A stretch of DNA of 40,018 nt from the NCBI GenBank assembly GCA_964478515.1, contig CAYZIL010000023.1, forward strand, positions 1 to 40,018. Reading direction: 5' to 3'. A program made the position numbers and the translations under genes. The notes under the pieces were generated by a model, which made no database searches, was not told the origin of the DNA, and saw only the letters and a list, made by a program, of their open reading frames with translations. Below, piece by piece: positions 32,549 to 39,759 of the stretch. Every line of letters begins with the position of its first letter. The stretch's first letter is position 1. The stretch comes from HGM13233 sp964478515. GTDB lineage: Bacteria; Bacillota; Clostridia; Oscillospirales; Ruminococcaceae.

Positions 32549-33340
32549 TCATAAAAGCGGCGTTATTTCCGCCACTGAGTCAAAACAGGCGTCGGGCAAT
32601 ATGCTGCTGCCGGCAAGGTCGCCGGGCTGAGCCTCTCCGGAAAAAACCAGCAGCGAAAGCGCGCCGGCGTCGTTGCCGGCGGCTATGTCGGTGTACAGTC
32701 TGTCGCCCACAGCCGCCGTCTGCGCAATGGGCACGCCGAAACGCGCCGCCGCCACCGCAAACATATCTCCGTGCGGTTTGCCGACAATATAGTCCGGCTC
32801 TCTGCCGGTAGACGCGCGCACCAGCGCCGCTATGGCGCCGCAGTCGGGAATGTAGCCGCTCTCGGTCGGGCAGTTGATGTCGGGGTGGGTGGCAATATAG
32901 GGCGCGCCGCCGCGCACCAGCGTGCAAAAGTGTGCCAGTTTGTCGTAGTCGAGCGAAGTGTCGAACGCGGCAACGGCGACGCCGTTGTCGGCAAGCTTAA
33001 TGCCGCCGGCGGCAAATTCCGCCGCGAGCGCCGGCGTGCCCAACAGGCAAACCGGCTGCTTGAAAAAATGCTCATTAAGATAGCTTACCGTCGCCATGCC
33101 GGAGGTCATTATCTGCCGCGGCTCGGCAGCAAGTCCCATGTCGGCCAGCTTTTCCAAATACTGCGCCGCCGAACGCGAGGAATTATTGGTGACAAAAACA
33201 TATTCGCGGCCGCTGTCGCGCACCCGCGCAAGAAATTCCCGGGCGCCCTGTATCCAGCGGCGGCCGAGATAAACGGTGCCGTCCATATCCAACGCAAACA
33301 GACGGGTATTTTTTATTCGGGCGATTATTTCTTTATCCAT
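32549..33340 (-). CDS. HAD-IIA family hydrolase, NagD-like
   Basis: A 263-residue HAD hydrolase of subclass IIA. Motif I is DMDGTVYLG (nucleophile Asp near residue 16), motif II VTNNSSRS, motif III lysine in GKPHGDMF, and motif IV GDRLYTDIAAGNDAG. A capping domain lies between II and III. The related enzymes dephosphorylate nucleotides, sugar phosphates or glycerol phosphate. ATG 33340 gives the family-like N terminus; the open frame reaches 33412. TATACT at 33353-33348 would place the transcript start almost on the ATG, so the mRNA may be leaderless; the ribosome site is weak (GGTGAG). It is divergent from the GlpA-like operon. Confidence 0.92.
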   Translation of the reverse strand: MDKEIIARIKNTRLFALDMDGTVYLGRRWIQGAREFLARVRDSGREYVFVTNNSSRSAAQYLEKLADMGLAAEPRQIMTSGMATVSYLNEHFFKQPVCLLGTPALAAEFAAGGIKLADNGVAVAAFDTSLDYDKLAHFCTLVRGGAPYIATHPDINCPTESGYIPDCGAIAALVRASTGREPDYIVGKPHGDMFAVAAARFGVPIAQTAAVGDRLYTDIAAGNDAGALSLLVFSGEAQPGDLAGSSILPDACFDSVAEITPLL

Positions 33341-33388
33341 GCTCACCAGTATAGCATAATTACTGCTGCGGCGCACGGGCCGATATGT

Positions 33389-33394
33389 TATAAT
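33389..33394 (+). promoter_or_regulatory. -10 element of the GlpA-like operon
   Basis: A perfect TATAAT at 33389-33394, 33 nt before the ATG; the -35 region is poor. GGAG at 33414-33417 is the ribosome site. Confidence 0.5.
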
Positions 33395-33426
33395 AATAAC
33401 AATAAAAAGCATCGGAGCTGTTATAA

Positions 33427-34881
33427 ATGTATGATGTAATCGTCATCGGCGCCGGAGTGGTCGGCTGCGCGGTGGCGCGCGAACTGTCGCGCCGCCGGCT
33501 GAGCATAGCGGTGCTGGAGCGCAAAGCCGACATTGCCGACGGCACCAGCAAGGCCAACACCGGCATTGTCCACGCCGGCCACGACGCCGAGCCCGGCTCG
33601 CAAAAGGCAAAATACAACCGCCTGGGCGCGGCAATGTATCCCGAACTTTGCCGGGAATTGTCCGTCGCCTATAAGCAAAACGGCACCCTGGTCGTCGCCT
33701 TTTCCGACGCCCAACTGCCGGCGCTGGACGCGCTGCTAAAACAGGCGCAGCAAAACGGTATAGAGCACTGCCGCATTGTCGGCGAGCGCGAGCTGCGCGA
33801 GCTTGAACCCAATATAGGCCGCGACGCCAAAGGCGCGCTTTTTGCCGAGAGCGGCGGCATAGTGTGTCCTTACGGATTCACGGTGGCGCTGGCCGAAAAC
33901 GCCGCCGCCAACGGCGCCGAATTTTTCTGCGAGCGCGAGGTCACCGCAATCAGCCGGCGCGCCGGCGGCGGTTTTACCGTCACCACCGCTGCGGGCAACT
34001 GCGAGTGCCGGGTGCTTGTCAACTGCGCCGGACTTTACGCCGACGCCGTCAACAACATGCTCAGCGAAAAAAAATACCGTATCACGCCGCGGCGCGGCGA
34101 ATACCTGATAATTGACAAGACCCACGGCGGCGACTTTACCCGCACTATTTTTCAGGTGCCGCAAAAACTGGCAACCGGCCACACCAAGGGCATTGTTATT
34201 GCCCCGACGGTCGACGGCACCATCATGCTCGGCCCGACCGCCGACGATATTGAATGTAAGGACGACCTCGCGAACACCGGCGCCGGTTTCGACGCCGTGC
34301 TCAAGGGCGCCGCGCTGAGCTGGAACGACATTCCCCGCGGCGACATCATCAGCTGCTTTGCCGGCAACCGTGCCCACTGCGACGCCGGCGATTTTGTCGT
34401 TGGCGAGGCGCCGGACGTGCCCGGCTTTTTTAACTGCCTGGGCATAGAGTCGCCGGGACTTACCTCGGCGCCGGCTATTGCCGTCGACATCGCCGCCGCC
34501 GTCAGCGCCGAACTGGGCGCCGAGCCCCGCGACGACTTTGTCGCTGAGCGCCGCGTGCCAAAGCCCTTCCGTGAAATGGACGAGCGCGAGCGCGCCGCCG
34601 CTATAAAGAGCAATCCCGAATACGGTGTTATTGTCTGCCGCTGCGAGACGGTGACGGAGGCTGAGGTGCACGCCGCAATCCGCGCGCCGGCCGGCGCGCG
34701 CACTCTTGACGGCGTCAAGCGCCGCACCCGCGCCGGCATGGGGCGCTGCCAGAGCGGCTTTTGCCAAAGCCGCGTCGCCGAAATACTCTGCGAGGAACTC
34801 GGCACCACGCTGTGCGGCGTGACAAAGGACGGCGCCGGCTCGGAAATAGCAGTCGGGCCCGTCTTTACGGAGGACAAATGA
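33427..34881 (+). CDS. GlpA-like FAD-dependent oxidoreductase with BFD-type [2Fe-2S] domain
   Basis: A 484-residue flavoprotein related to anaerobic glycerol-3-phosphate dehydrogenase and L-2-hydroxyglutarate oxidase-type enzymes. The FAD-binding Rossmann motif VIGAGVVGCAVARELSR opens the protein; DAO-domain motifs include TSKANTGIVHAGH and NCAGLYAD. The C-terminal BFD-like [2Fe-2S] domain (from about residue 400) has the cysteines C-R-C in VCRCETVTEAE and C-x4-C in GRCQSGFCQ. The gene overlaps the next by 4 nt. No glycerol kinase or transporter is nearby, so the substrate remains open. Confidence 0.92.
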   Translation: MYDVIVIGAGVVGCAVARELSRRRLSIAVLERKADIADGTSKANTGIVHAGHDAEPGSQKAKYNRLGAAMYPELCRELSVAYKQNGTLVVAFSDAQLPALDALLKQAQQNGIEHCRIVGERELRELEPNIGRDAKGALFAESGGIVCPYGFTVALAENAAANGAEFFCEREVTAISRRAGGGFTVTTAAGNCECRVLVNCAGLYADAVNNMLSEKKYRITPRRGEYLIIDKTHGGDFTRTIFQVPQKLATGHTKGIVIAPTVDGTIMLGPTADDIECKDDLANTGAGFDAVLKGAALSWNDIPRGDIISCFAGNRAHCDAGDFVVGEAPDVPGFFNCLGIESPGLTSAPAIAVDIAAAVSAELGAEPRDDFVAERRVPKPFREMDERERAAAIKSNPEYGVIVCRCETVTEAEVHAAIRAPAGARTLDGVKRRTRAGMGRCQSGFCQSRVAEILCEELGTTLCGVTKDGAGSEIAVGPVFTEDK

Positions 34882-36143
34882 ATATGGCCAGAAAAACAGA
34901 CCTGCTTATTATCGGCGGCGGCAGCGCCGGACTCGCCGCCGCCGTTTCGGCCCGCGAAAGCGGCATAGAGGATATTGTCGTGCTGGAGCGCGAAAATGCG
35001 CTCGGCGGCATACTGAACCAGTGCATACACAACGGCTTCGGTCTGCACACTTTTAAGCAGGAGCTGACCGGACCCGAATACGCGGCGCGCTATGTAGAGC
35101 GCGTGCGCGAAATGGGCATTGAGTGCTTGTGCGGCACCATGGTGCTCTCGCTTGACGGTGAGCGCCGCGTCACCGCCATAAACAGTTCCGGTCTGCTCGT
35201 TTTCGAGCCCCGGGCCGTCATTCTCGCCATGGGCTGCCGCGAGCGGCCGCGCGGTGCGCTGGTCATGCCCGGCACCCGTCCCGCCGGCGTCATTACTGCC
35301 GGAGCGGCGCAAAAGCTCGTCAACTGCAAGGGCGTGCTGCCCGGCAGAGATATCGTCATTCTCGGCAGCGGCGACATCGGTCTTATTATGGCGCGGCGCA
35401 TGACGCTGCAGGGCGCAAAGGTCCACGCCGTCGTCGAGCTTATGCCCTATTCGAGCGGTCTTGCGCGCAATATAGTGCAGTGCGTCGAAGATTTTGACAT
35501 CCCGCTGTTTTACAGCCACACCGTTATAGATATTGAGGGCGAAAAGCGGGTGCGCGCCGTCACCGTCGCCGCGGTCGACGCCCAGCGCCGCCCGGTAGCC
35601 GGCAGCGAGCGCCGTTTCGAGTGCGACACACTTATGCTCTCCGTCGGCCTGCTGCCCGAAACCGAGCTTGCGAAACAAGCCGGCATCGCGCTCGACCGTG
35701 CCACCCGCGGCGCGGTCGTCGACGAAAACCTAATGACCTCGCTGCCGGGCGTTTTCAGCTGCGGCAACGTGCTGCACGTCCACGACCTTGTCGACAACGT
35801 CAGCGCCGAGTCGCACCGCGCCGGCGAATTCGCCGCAGCATATATAAAAGGCAATATTGACGTCGCCGCCGCGGCCGCGGCCGTCAGCAGCGGCGACGGC
35901 GTGTCGGGCTGCGTGCCGCAGCTGCTGCGCCGGCCGCAGTGCGAGCAGACTTTAATGTTCCGTCCCACCGCCGTGTGCCGCGACGCCTTCGTCTGCGTGG
36001 ACGCCGACGGCGAGTGCGTTGTGCGGCAAAAGCGCCGCGTGCTCACGCCCGGCGAGATGGCCGAAATAAAAATAAAGGCCGGCACTCTGCCGGCGAACGC
36101 GCAAAATATCTGTGTGCGTGTGGAAAGGAGCGAGGCACAATGA
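34878..36143 (+). CDS. FAD-dependent pyridine nucleotide-disulfide type oxidoreductase
   Basis: A 421-residue two-dinucleotide-domain flavoprotein. The FAD motif is IIGGGSAGLAAAVSA (residues 10-24) and the second, NAD-binding motif is VILGSGDIGLIMARRM. A conserved C-x-H-N-G-F-G follows the first domain. This subunit type accompanies GlpA-like proteins in Firmicutes three-gene operons, probably passing electrons between flavins and NAD or quinone. ATG 34878 overlaps the upstream stop (ATGA) with GGAGG before it; a longer open frame to 34761 is only upstream-gene shadow. Confidence 0.92.
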   Translation: MNMARKTDLLIIGGGSAGLAAAVSARESGIEDIVVLERENALGGILNQCIHNGFGLHTFKQELTGPEYAARYVERVREMGIECLCGTMVLSLDGERRVTAINSSGLLVFEPRAVILAMGCRERPRGALVMPGTRPAGVITAGAAQKLVNCKGVLPGRDIVILGSGDIGLIMARRMTLQGAKVHAVVELMPYSSGLARNIVQCVEDFDIPLFYSHTVIDIEGEKRVRAVTVAAVDAQRRPVAGSERRFECDTLMLSVGLLPETELAKQAGIALDRATRGAVVDENLMTSLPGVFSCGNVLHVHDLVDNVSAESHRAGEFAAAYIKGNIDVAAAAAAVSSGDGVSGCVPQLLRRPQCEQTLMFRPTAVCRDAFVCVDADGECVVRQKRRVLTPGEMAEIKIKAGTLPANAQNICVRVERSEAQ

Positions 36144-36496
36144 GCGAGCGGGAACTTGTCTGCATCAACTGCCCAATGGGCTGCCGCTTGAACGTGACGC
36201 TCGACGGCGACAAAATTACCGCCGTTACCGGCAACAGCTGCCCGCGCGGCGACGCCTATGCCCGCAGCGAGGTAAGCGCGCCGACGCGCACGGTGACCAC
36301 GCTCGTGCGCGTCGCCGGCCGCAGCGAGCCGCTGAGCGTTAAAACCTCCGCACCAGTGGCAAAGGCGCTTGTCTTCGACTGTGTCGCCGCCGCGCAAAGC
36401 GTCGTTGTCAGCGCGCCGGTGCATATCGGCGACGTGGTTGTCGCCGACGTCTGCGGCAGCGGCGCCGACCTGGTCGCGACCGCCGCCGTCGAGTAA
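36140..36496 (+). CDS. DUF1667 domain protein
   Basis: A 118-residue protein with the CINCPMGCRL motif at the N terminus and a further Cys in NSCPRGDAYA, giving four conserved cysteines likely to bind an iron-sulfur cluster or metal, as in the DUF1667 family. The remainder is a small beta-rich domain. It overlaps the preceding flavoprotein gene by ATGA. The family is found as the third gene of this operon type, so it is presumably the third subunit of the same dehydrogenase complex. Confidence 0.9.
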   Translation: MSERELVCINCPMGCRLNVTLDGDKITAVTGNSCPRGDAYARSEVSAPTRTVTTLVRVAGRSEPLSVKTSAPVAKALVFDCVAAAQSVVVSAPVHIGDVVVADVCGSGADLVATAAVE

Positions 36497-36510
36497 ATAC
36501 TCTTTTTCTG

Positions 36511-36555
36511 AAAACGGCAGTCCCGCCGCCGGCTATGGGTCGGTGGCGGGACTGC
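36511..36555. terminator. Bidirectional terminator between convergent operons
   Basis: A perfect 14-bp stem (36511-36524 with 36542-36555). The plus side runs into TGCTTTTG, the minus side into TTTTC. It ends the GlpA-like operon and the convergent redox module. Confidence 0.9.
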
Positions 36556-36573
36556 CGTTGCTTTTGTCGCGCC

Positions 36574-37455
36574 CTACTCGCCGCTGCCGGCGGGACGCTT
36601 GTTTTTAGCCCGCGCAATGTAGTCGCCCACAAACCCCGCACCTATCGCCCCGCTGGGACAAGCCTCGCGGCACGCCCCGCAGCGAATGCACTCGGCGGAA
36701 TTTATACTGCGCCTGACGTCAATATCCATTGGGCAGCGCCGCTCGCACGCACCGCAGTTCGTACATTTGTCGCTGTCCAATTTCATCCGGTAAAGACTGA
36801 CGCGGTTGAGCAGTCCGTAAAAAGCGCCCAGCGGGCACAAATATTTGCAGAACGGCCGGTACAGCACTATGGACGCGGCAACGACGGCCAACAGTACCGC
36901 CAGCTTCCAGAAAAACAGCGGCCCGACAGTCTCGCACAAGCTCGCGTCTCCCAGCAGCAGCGGTATACCGCCCTCCAGCGTGCCGGCCGGACAGATATAT
37001 TTGCAAAACACCGGCGCGCCCAGGCCGAAGGCGTCCGTCAGCAGTGCCGGCAGCGACAGCGCCGCCAGCAGCGCCAGGTACTTTCCCCAGCGCATAGTTT
37101 TATCCAGACGCCGCGGCAGCCGCCGCTTGCGCAGCGGTATGCGGTGCAGCAGTTCCTGAAAAAAGCCGAACGGGCACAAAAAGCCGCAAATCAGCCGGCC
37201 GAAAACAGTTCCGAACAGCAGCAGCAGTCCGAGCACATAAAAAGAAATGTTGTGGCGGTTGCCGGCAGCTACCGACTGCAGCGAGCCGAGCGGGCACGCC
37301 CCCAGCGCTCCCGGACAGGAATAACAGTTGAGCCCGGGCACGCAGACGCTCTTGGCCGCGCCGCGGTATATGCTGCCGCTGACAAAGCCGCTGAGGTTGG
37401 CGTTTTGCGCCAGCGTCGCCAGCGCCTGGACGATATGGCGTTTTCTCTGTCTCAT
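36574..37455 (-). CDS. NapH-like membrane 4Fe-4S protein
   Basis: A 293-residue polytopic membrane iron-sulfur protein. The NapH signature C-V-P-G-L-N-C-Y-S-C-P-G stands near residue 38, followed by membrane helices with CGFLCP, CKYICP and CKYLCP motifs. Two ferredoxin 4Fe-4S motifs close the protein: CTNCGACERRCP and CIRCGACREACP. It probably takes electrons from cytoplasmic donors across the membrane towards thiol proteins outside. ATG 37455 has AGGGGTGGG before it and shares one base with the stop of the CXXC peptide gene (TGATG). Confidence 0.9.
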   Translation of the reverse strand: MRQRKRHIVQALATLAQNANLSGFVSGSIYRGAAKSVCVPGLNCYSCPGALGACPLGSLQSVAAGNRHNISFYVLGLLLLFGTVFGRLICGFLCPFGFFQELLHRIPLRKRRLPRRLDKTMRWGKYLALLAALSLPALLTDAFGLGAPVFCKYICPAGTLEGGIPLLLGDASLCETVGPLFFWKLAVLLAVVAASIVLYRPFCKYLCPLGAFYGLLNRVSLYRMKLDSDKCTNCGACERRCPMDIDVRRSINSAECIRCGACREACPSGAIGAGFVGDYIARAKNKRPAGSGE

Positions 37456-37592
37456 CAGCCCACCCCTATGCACTCAAGGCAGACATTAATCGCCTTTTGC
37501 AGCACCTCTGCCGCCTCGCCGCGCGCGACGCCCACGGCAATAAGCACCACAGCTGCAATCAGCAGCAGTACGCTCAGCCAGCGCTCTTTCAT
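37455..37592 (-). CDS. CD1871A-like CXXC membrane peptide, 45 residues
   Basis: A 45-residue peptide with one hydrophobic helix (about residues 5-23) and a C-terminal C-L-E-C-I-G-V-G motif. This is the pattern of the CD1871A family of CXXC-motif proteins, known as neighbours of NapH-like proteins and redoxins in clostridia. ATG 37592 overlaps the stop of a preceding 14-codon ORF (ATGA) and its own stop overlaps the next start (TGATG), so it is tightly coupled. It may shuttle electrons or disulfides between the polyferredoxin and the lipoprotein; this is inference. Confidence 0.85.
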   Translation of the reverse strand: MKERWLSVLLLIAAVVLIAVGVARGEAAEVLQKAINVCLECIGVG

Positions 37593-37633
37593 TGCCGCCG
37601 CGCGTCCATATACGCGCTCAAAAATTGTTTCAT
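37589..37633 (-). CDS. 14-residue ORF with strong ribosome site
   Basis: A 14-codon reading frame (MKQFLSAYMDARRQ) starting at ATG 37633. The ribosome site GAGGAGG, about 7 nt before it, is the best between the lipoprotein and the NapH-like gene. Its stop overlaps the ATG of the CXXC peptide (ATGA), so it may be a translational leader that loads ribosomes for the next gene, which has no strong site of its own. Whether the peptide has a role is unknown. Confidence 0.55.
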   Translation of the reverse strand: MKQFLSAYMDARRQ

Positions 37634-37669
37634 GTCAATTCCTCCTCGCTATGACAGCGCTCGTAATTA

Positions 37670-38554
37670 TCAGAGCAGTTCCTCAATTATCTGCGCCCAC
37701 TCGTCATAACTGCGCGAGCCGGTGTAAACCTCTGCCACCACGCGGCCCTGCGAGTCGACAAAAAATGTCGTCGGCACGACGCTGACGTCGCTGAGCGCCG
37801 CCGCATACATCTGCCGCGAGGGCACAATGTGCGTGTACCCGGCGCCGGTCTGCTCAACCAGGCCGCGGGTATATTCAAGTTGATTTAAGTCGAAAACGCC
37901 GTCCCCGTTGCGCGTTATGTCGCTGACAATACCGACGACTTGTACGCCGCGCGCGGCGTAATCCGCGCTGAGTCGGGCGAGGTCGGGCATCTCGCGCAGA
38001 CACGGACCGCAATAGGTTGCCCAGACGTTGAGCATCGTCAGTGCGCTGTTTGAAAACATGTTTTCGTCATGCCTTACGCCGAACAGGTCGTATGCCGTAA
38101 AGGACGCAAATGTGCCGTCCTTTTCCGCGCTCGACCAGGCGCCGCTGTCCAATTCATATTCCCAGTCGGCTGCGTCGCCCATATCATTCAAGCGCGTGTA
38201 CCCCAACTTCAGCAGCTTTTGCGCCGCGGCAGCGCTGCTGCCGTTTGTACCGTAAAGATATATTTCGGAGTCCAGTACCGGTAATTCGGCAACGCCGCTG
38301 TCGCCTATCTCCGTCTCGGGGAGCAAAATAGCCCCGGGAATATGCGTCTGCTCGTATTCCGCCGCTGTGCGCACGTCCACGAACACGACCGGCTCGCCGC
38401 TTTGCCAGCGCTCGTGGGCCTGCTGCGCGGTAACAGTGTTTATGCTTGCAGACTGGGTGTCGCCGTTATCGGGCAGATTATCGCTGCTTTGCTTTGCACA
38501 GCCGGCAAAAAGCAGTACCGCGCACAGCAGCAGCGCCAAAATCGTTTTTTCCAT
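37670..38554 (-). CDS. Lipoprotein with rhodanese-like and thioredoxin-like (TlpA/redoxin) domains
   Basis: A 294-residue secreted lipoprotein: signal peptide ending in the lipobox LFAGC (Cys near residue 18), then a rhodanese-like domain (about 45-140; VFVDVRTAAEYEQTHIPGA), then a TlpA-type redoxin (about 160-294) with W-A-T-Y-C-G-P-C. The rhodanese active-site loop reads LYGTNGSS, with Gly where the catalytic Cys belongs, so sulfur transfer is unlikely; the domain may bind ligands or partners. ATG 38554 has GAGGAGG. It is first in a four-ORF redox operon with its own promoter and faces a divergent pseudopilin gene. It probably reduces or isomerises disulfides outside the cell. Confidence 0.93.
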   Translation of the reverse strand: MEKTILALLLCAVLLFAGCAKQSSDNLPDNGDTQSASINTVTAQQAHERWQSGEPVVFVDVRTAAEYEQTHIPGAILLPETEIGDSGVAELPVLDSEIYLYGTNGSSAAAAQKLLKLGYTRLNDMGDAADWEYELDSGAWSSAEKDGTFASFTAYDLFGVRHDENMFSNSALTMLNVWATYCGPCLREMPDLARLSADYAARGVQVVGIVSDITRNGDGVFDLNQLEYTRGLVEQTGAGYTHIVPSRQMYAAALSDVSVVPTTFFVDSQGRVVAEVYTGSRSYDEWAQIIEELL

Positions 38555-38577
38555 GGTAAACCTCCTCGGATATTGTA

Positions 38578-38606
38578 ACAATATCAGTTACAGTAGAATT
38601 TGTCAA
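38578..38606 (-). promoter_or_regulatory. Promoter of the redox module
   Basis: On the minus strand a perfect TTGACA (38606-38601), a 17-nt spacer and TATTGT (38583-38578). Confidence 0.75.
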
Positions 38607-38635
38607 TACTTTGCCGCCGCTAACCGTCTTGACAC

Positions 38636-38664
38636 TTGCGGTGGACGCTGGCAATTGTTATATT
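38636..38664 (+). promoter_or_regulatory. Probable promoter of pseudopilin 2
   Basis: TTGCGG (38636-38641), a 17-nt spacer and TATATT (38659-38664); a perfect TATAAT also lies at 38664-38669, and a TTGACA at 38629-38634 is too far away to pair with it. It is divergent from the redox-module promoter about 30 nt away. Confidence 0.5.
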
Positions 38665-38700
38665 ATAATAACAGCATAACTACTGCCGGGAGGTTATTTC

Positions 38701-39459
38701 ATGCGTCGCACAGACAAGCGCGGCTTCAGTCTTGTCGAATTAGTGGTCGTCATTGCCATTTTAGGCGTGCTGGCTGCAATATTGACACCGCAATTCGTAA
38801 AGTATATTGAAAAATCCCGCGCCGGCGTGTGCGCGGCAAACTTAAGTGCGCTCGCGCGCGACATGCTTGCCGAGTCGATATATCAACAGAGCGACGACAT
38901 GGACGCGCTGCTGCAAGCGACGCTGAGTTCGCAAGCAGGCCAAACTGTTTGCCCCAGCGGCGGCACAATAACCGTCACCGGCTCAAGCGCCAATTTTGTC
39001 CTTAATTGTTCTGTGCACGGCACGCGTTGGGGACAATCGTTAAGCCGAGCGCTTGCGGCTGTCGCCGCGCTGGACACTTCCTCAATGTCGGGCGCCGAAC
39101 TTAACGCGGCAATAGCTGCCGCTTTGGGTGAAAAGCCGGCAGTGGAAAGCGATGTCATTGCGGAAGTTTTTGCCGGCGCCGCTTTGCAGAACATCGGCGC
39201 AGGTCTCAGTTGGTATGCCCACGACACGATTATAGGCGGCAGCCGTGTGCCGGTCTTTTTTGCCGGCAGAAGCAACAGCGCCAACGGCGGCTGGAATGCA
39301 TTTTTAGTCTACGTTAACGGACAGATGTACAAGAGCACCGCCACTACCGCCTGGAACGACAGCATTATTGATCCAATTCTTATCAGCGGCCTGCGCGCCG
39401 ACAACATGAGCGAATATCTCAGTGCGCTTACCGCTGCCGGTTTTGTAAAAGTAGAATGA
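38701..39459 (+). CDS. Type IV pilin-like protein (orphan pseudopilin 2)
   Basis: A 252-residue protein with a class III signal: a basic leader ending DKRG, then FSLVELVVVIAILGVLAAI, so cleavage should follow Gly near residue 8. The mature protein has a cysteine pair in the pattern C-P-S-G-G ... C-S-V-H-G (near residues 82 and 102), a motif seen in clostridial pilin-like proteins. GGGAGG precedes ATG 38701. No pilus assembly gene is adjacent. It has a divergent secreted thioredoxin-like lipoprotein as neighbour, which could handle its disulfide. Confidence 0.88.
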   Translation: MRRTDKRGFSLVELVVVIAILGVLAAILTPQFVKYIEKSRAGVCAANLSALARDMLAESIYQQSDDMDALLQATLSSQAGQTVCPSGGTITVTGSSANFVLNCSVHGTRWGQSLSRALAAVAALDTSSMSGAELNAAIAAALGEKPAVESDVIAEVFAGAALQNIGAGLSWYAHDTIIGGSRVPVFFAGRSNSANGGWNAFLVYVNGQMYKSTATTAWNDSIIDPILISGLRADNMSEYLSALTAAGFVKVE

Positions 39460-39519
39460 GCAGCGGATTAATTTGAGCAGTTTAATGGCGTAAAGCTAAA
39501 TGATATATTGTTGGTAAAT

Positions 39520-39549
39520 AGGCGTCGCTGTCTGTCGGCAGCGGCGCCT
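39520..39549 (+). terminator. Terminator of pseudopilin 2
   Basis: An 11-bp stem with one G-U pair (39520-39530 with 39539-39549), 8-nt loop, then the T-rich TAATACTTT. It lies 60 nt past the stop codon. The rest of 39460-39693 shows no gene. Confidence 0.6.
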
Positions 39550-39693
39550 TAATACTTTAGGTTATTTTATACATTTCGGCGATCTCATTTTTCCGGGTCA
39601 GTTACAGCATACTGCACGGCATTGCGCCGACTCTCAGCGCGCCGGCAGAAAAAAACTGTTGCACGGAAAAAAGCGCTCCGCATAGCCGCACAC

Positions 39694-39725
39694 GTTTCAA
39701 GCTATACCTCTGCGTGAGAGGCATC
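39694..39725 (-). repeat. Degenerate terminal CRISPR repeat
   Basis: A 32-nt copy of the CRISPR repeat, one spacer length (34 nt, 39726-39759) left of the first perfect repeat. It differs at seven positions but keeps the ends and the hairpin: positions 16/26 and 18/24 changed from C-G to T-A pairs, and position 13 became G-U pairable only in the minus-strand RNA. It is the distal (trailer) end of the array. Confidence 0.85.
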
Positions 39726-39759
39726 GGTCACGCTTTTGAAGAAAAAATATGTCACTGGT

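Noticed and set aside
38629..38669. TTGACA and TATAAT upstream of pseudopilin 2 as one promoter
   Set aside because: They are 29 nt apart, far beyond the allowed spacing; a different -35/-10 pair was preferred.
39600..39693. A further degenerate CRISPR repeat left of 39694
   Set aside because: At the expected spacing (about 39628-39659) there is no similarity to the repeat.
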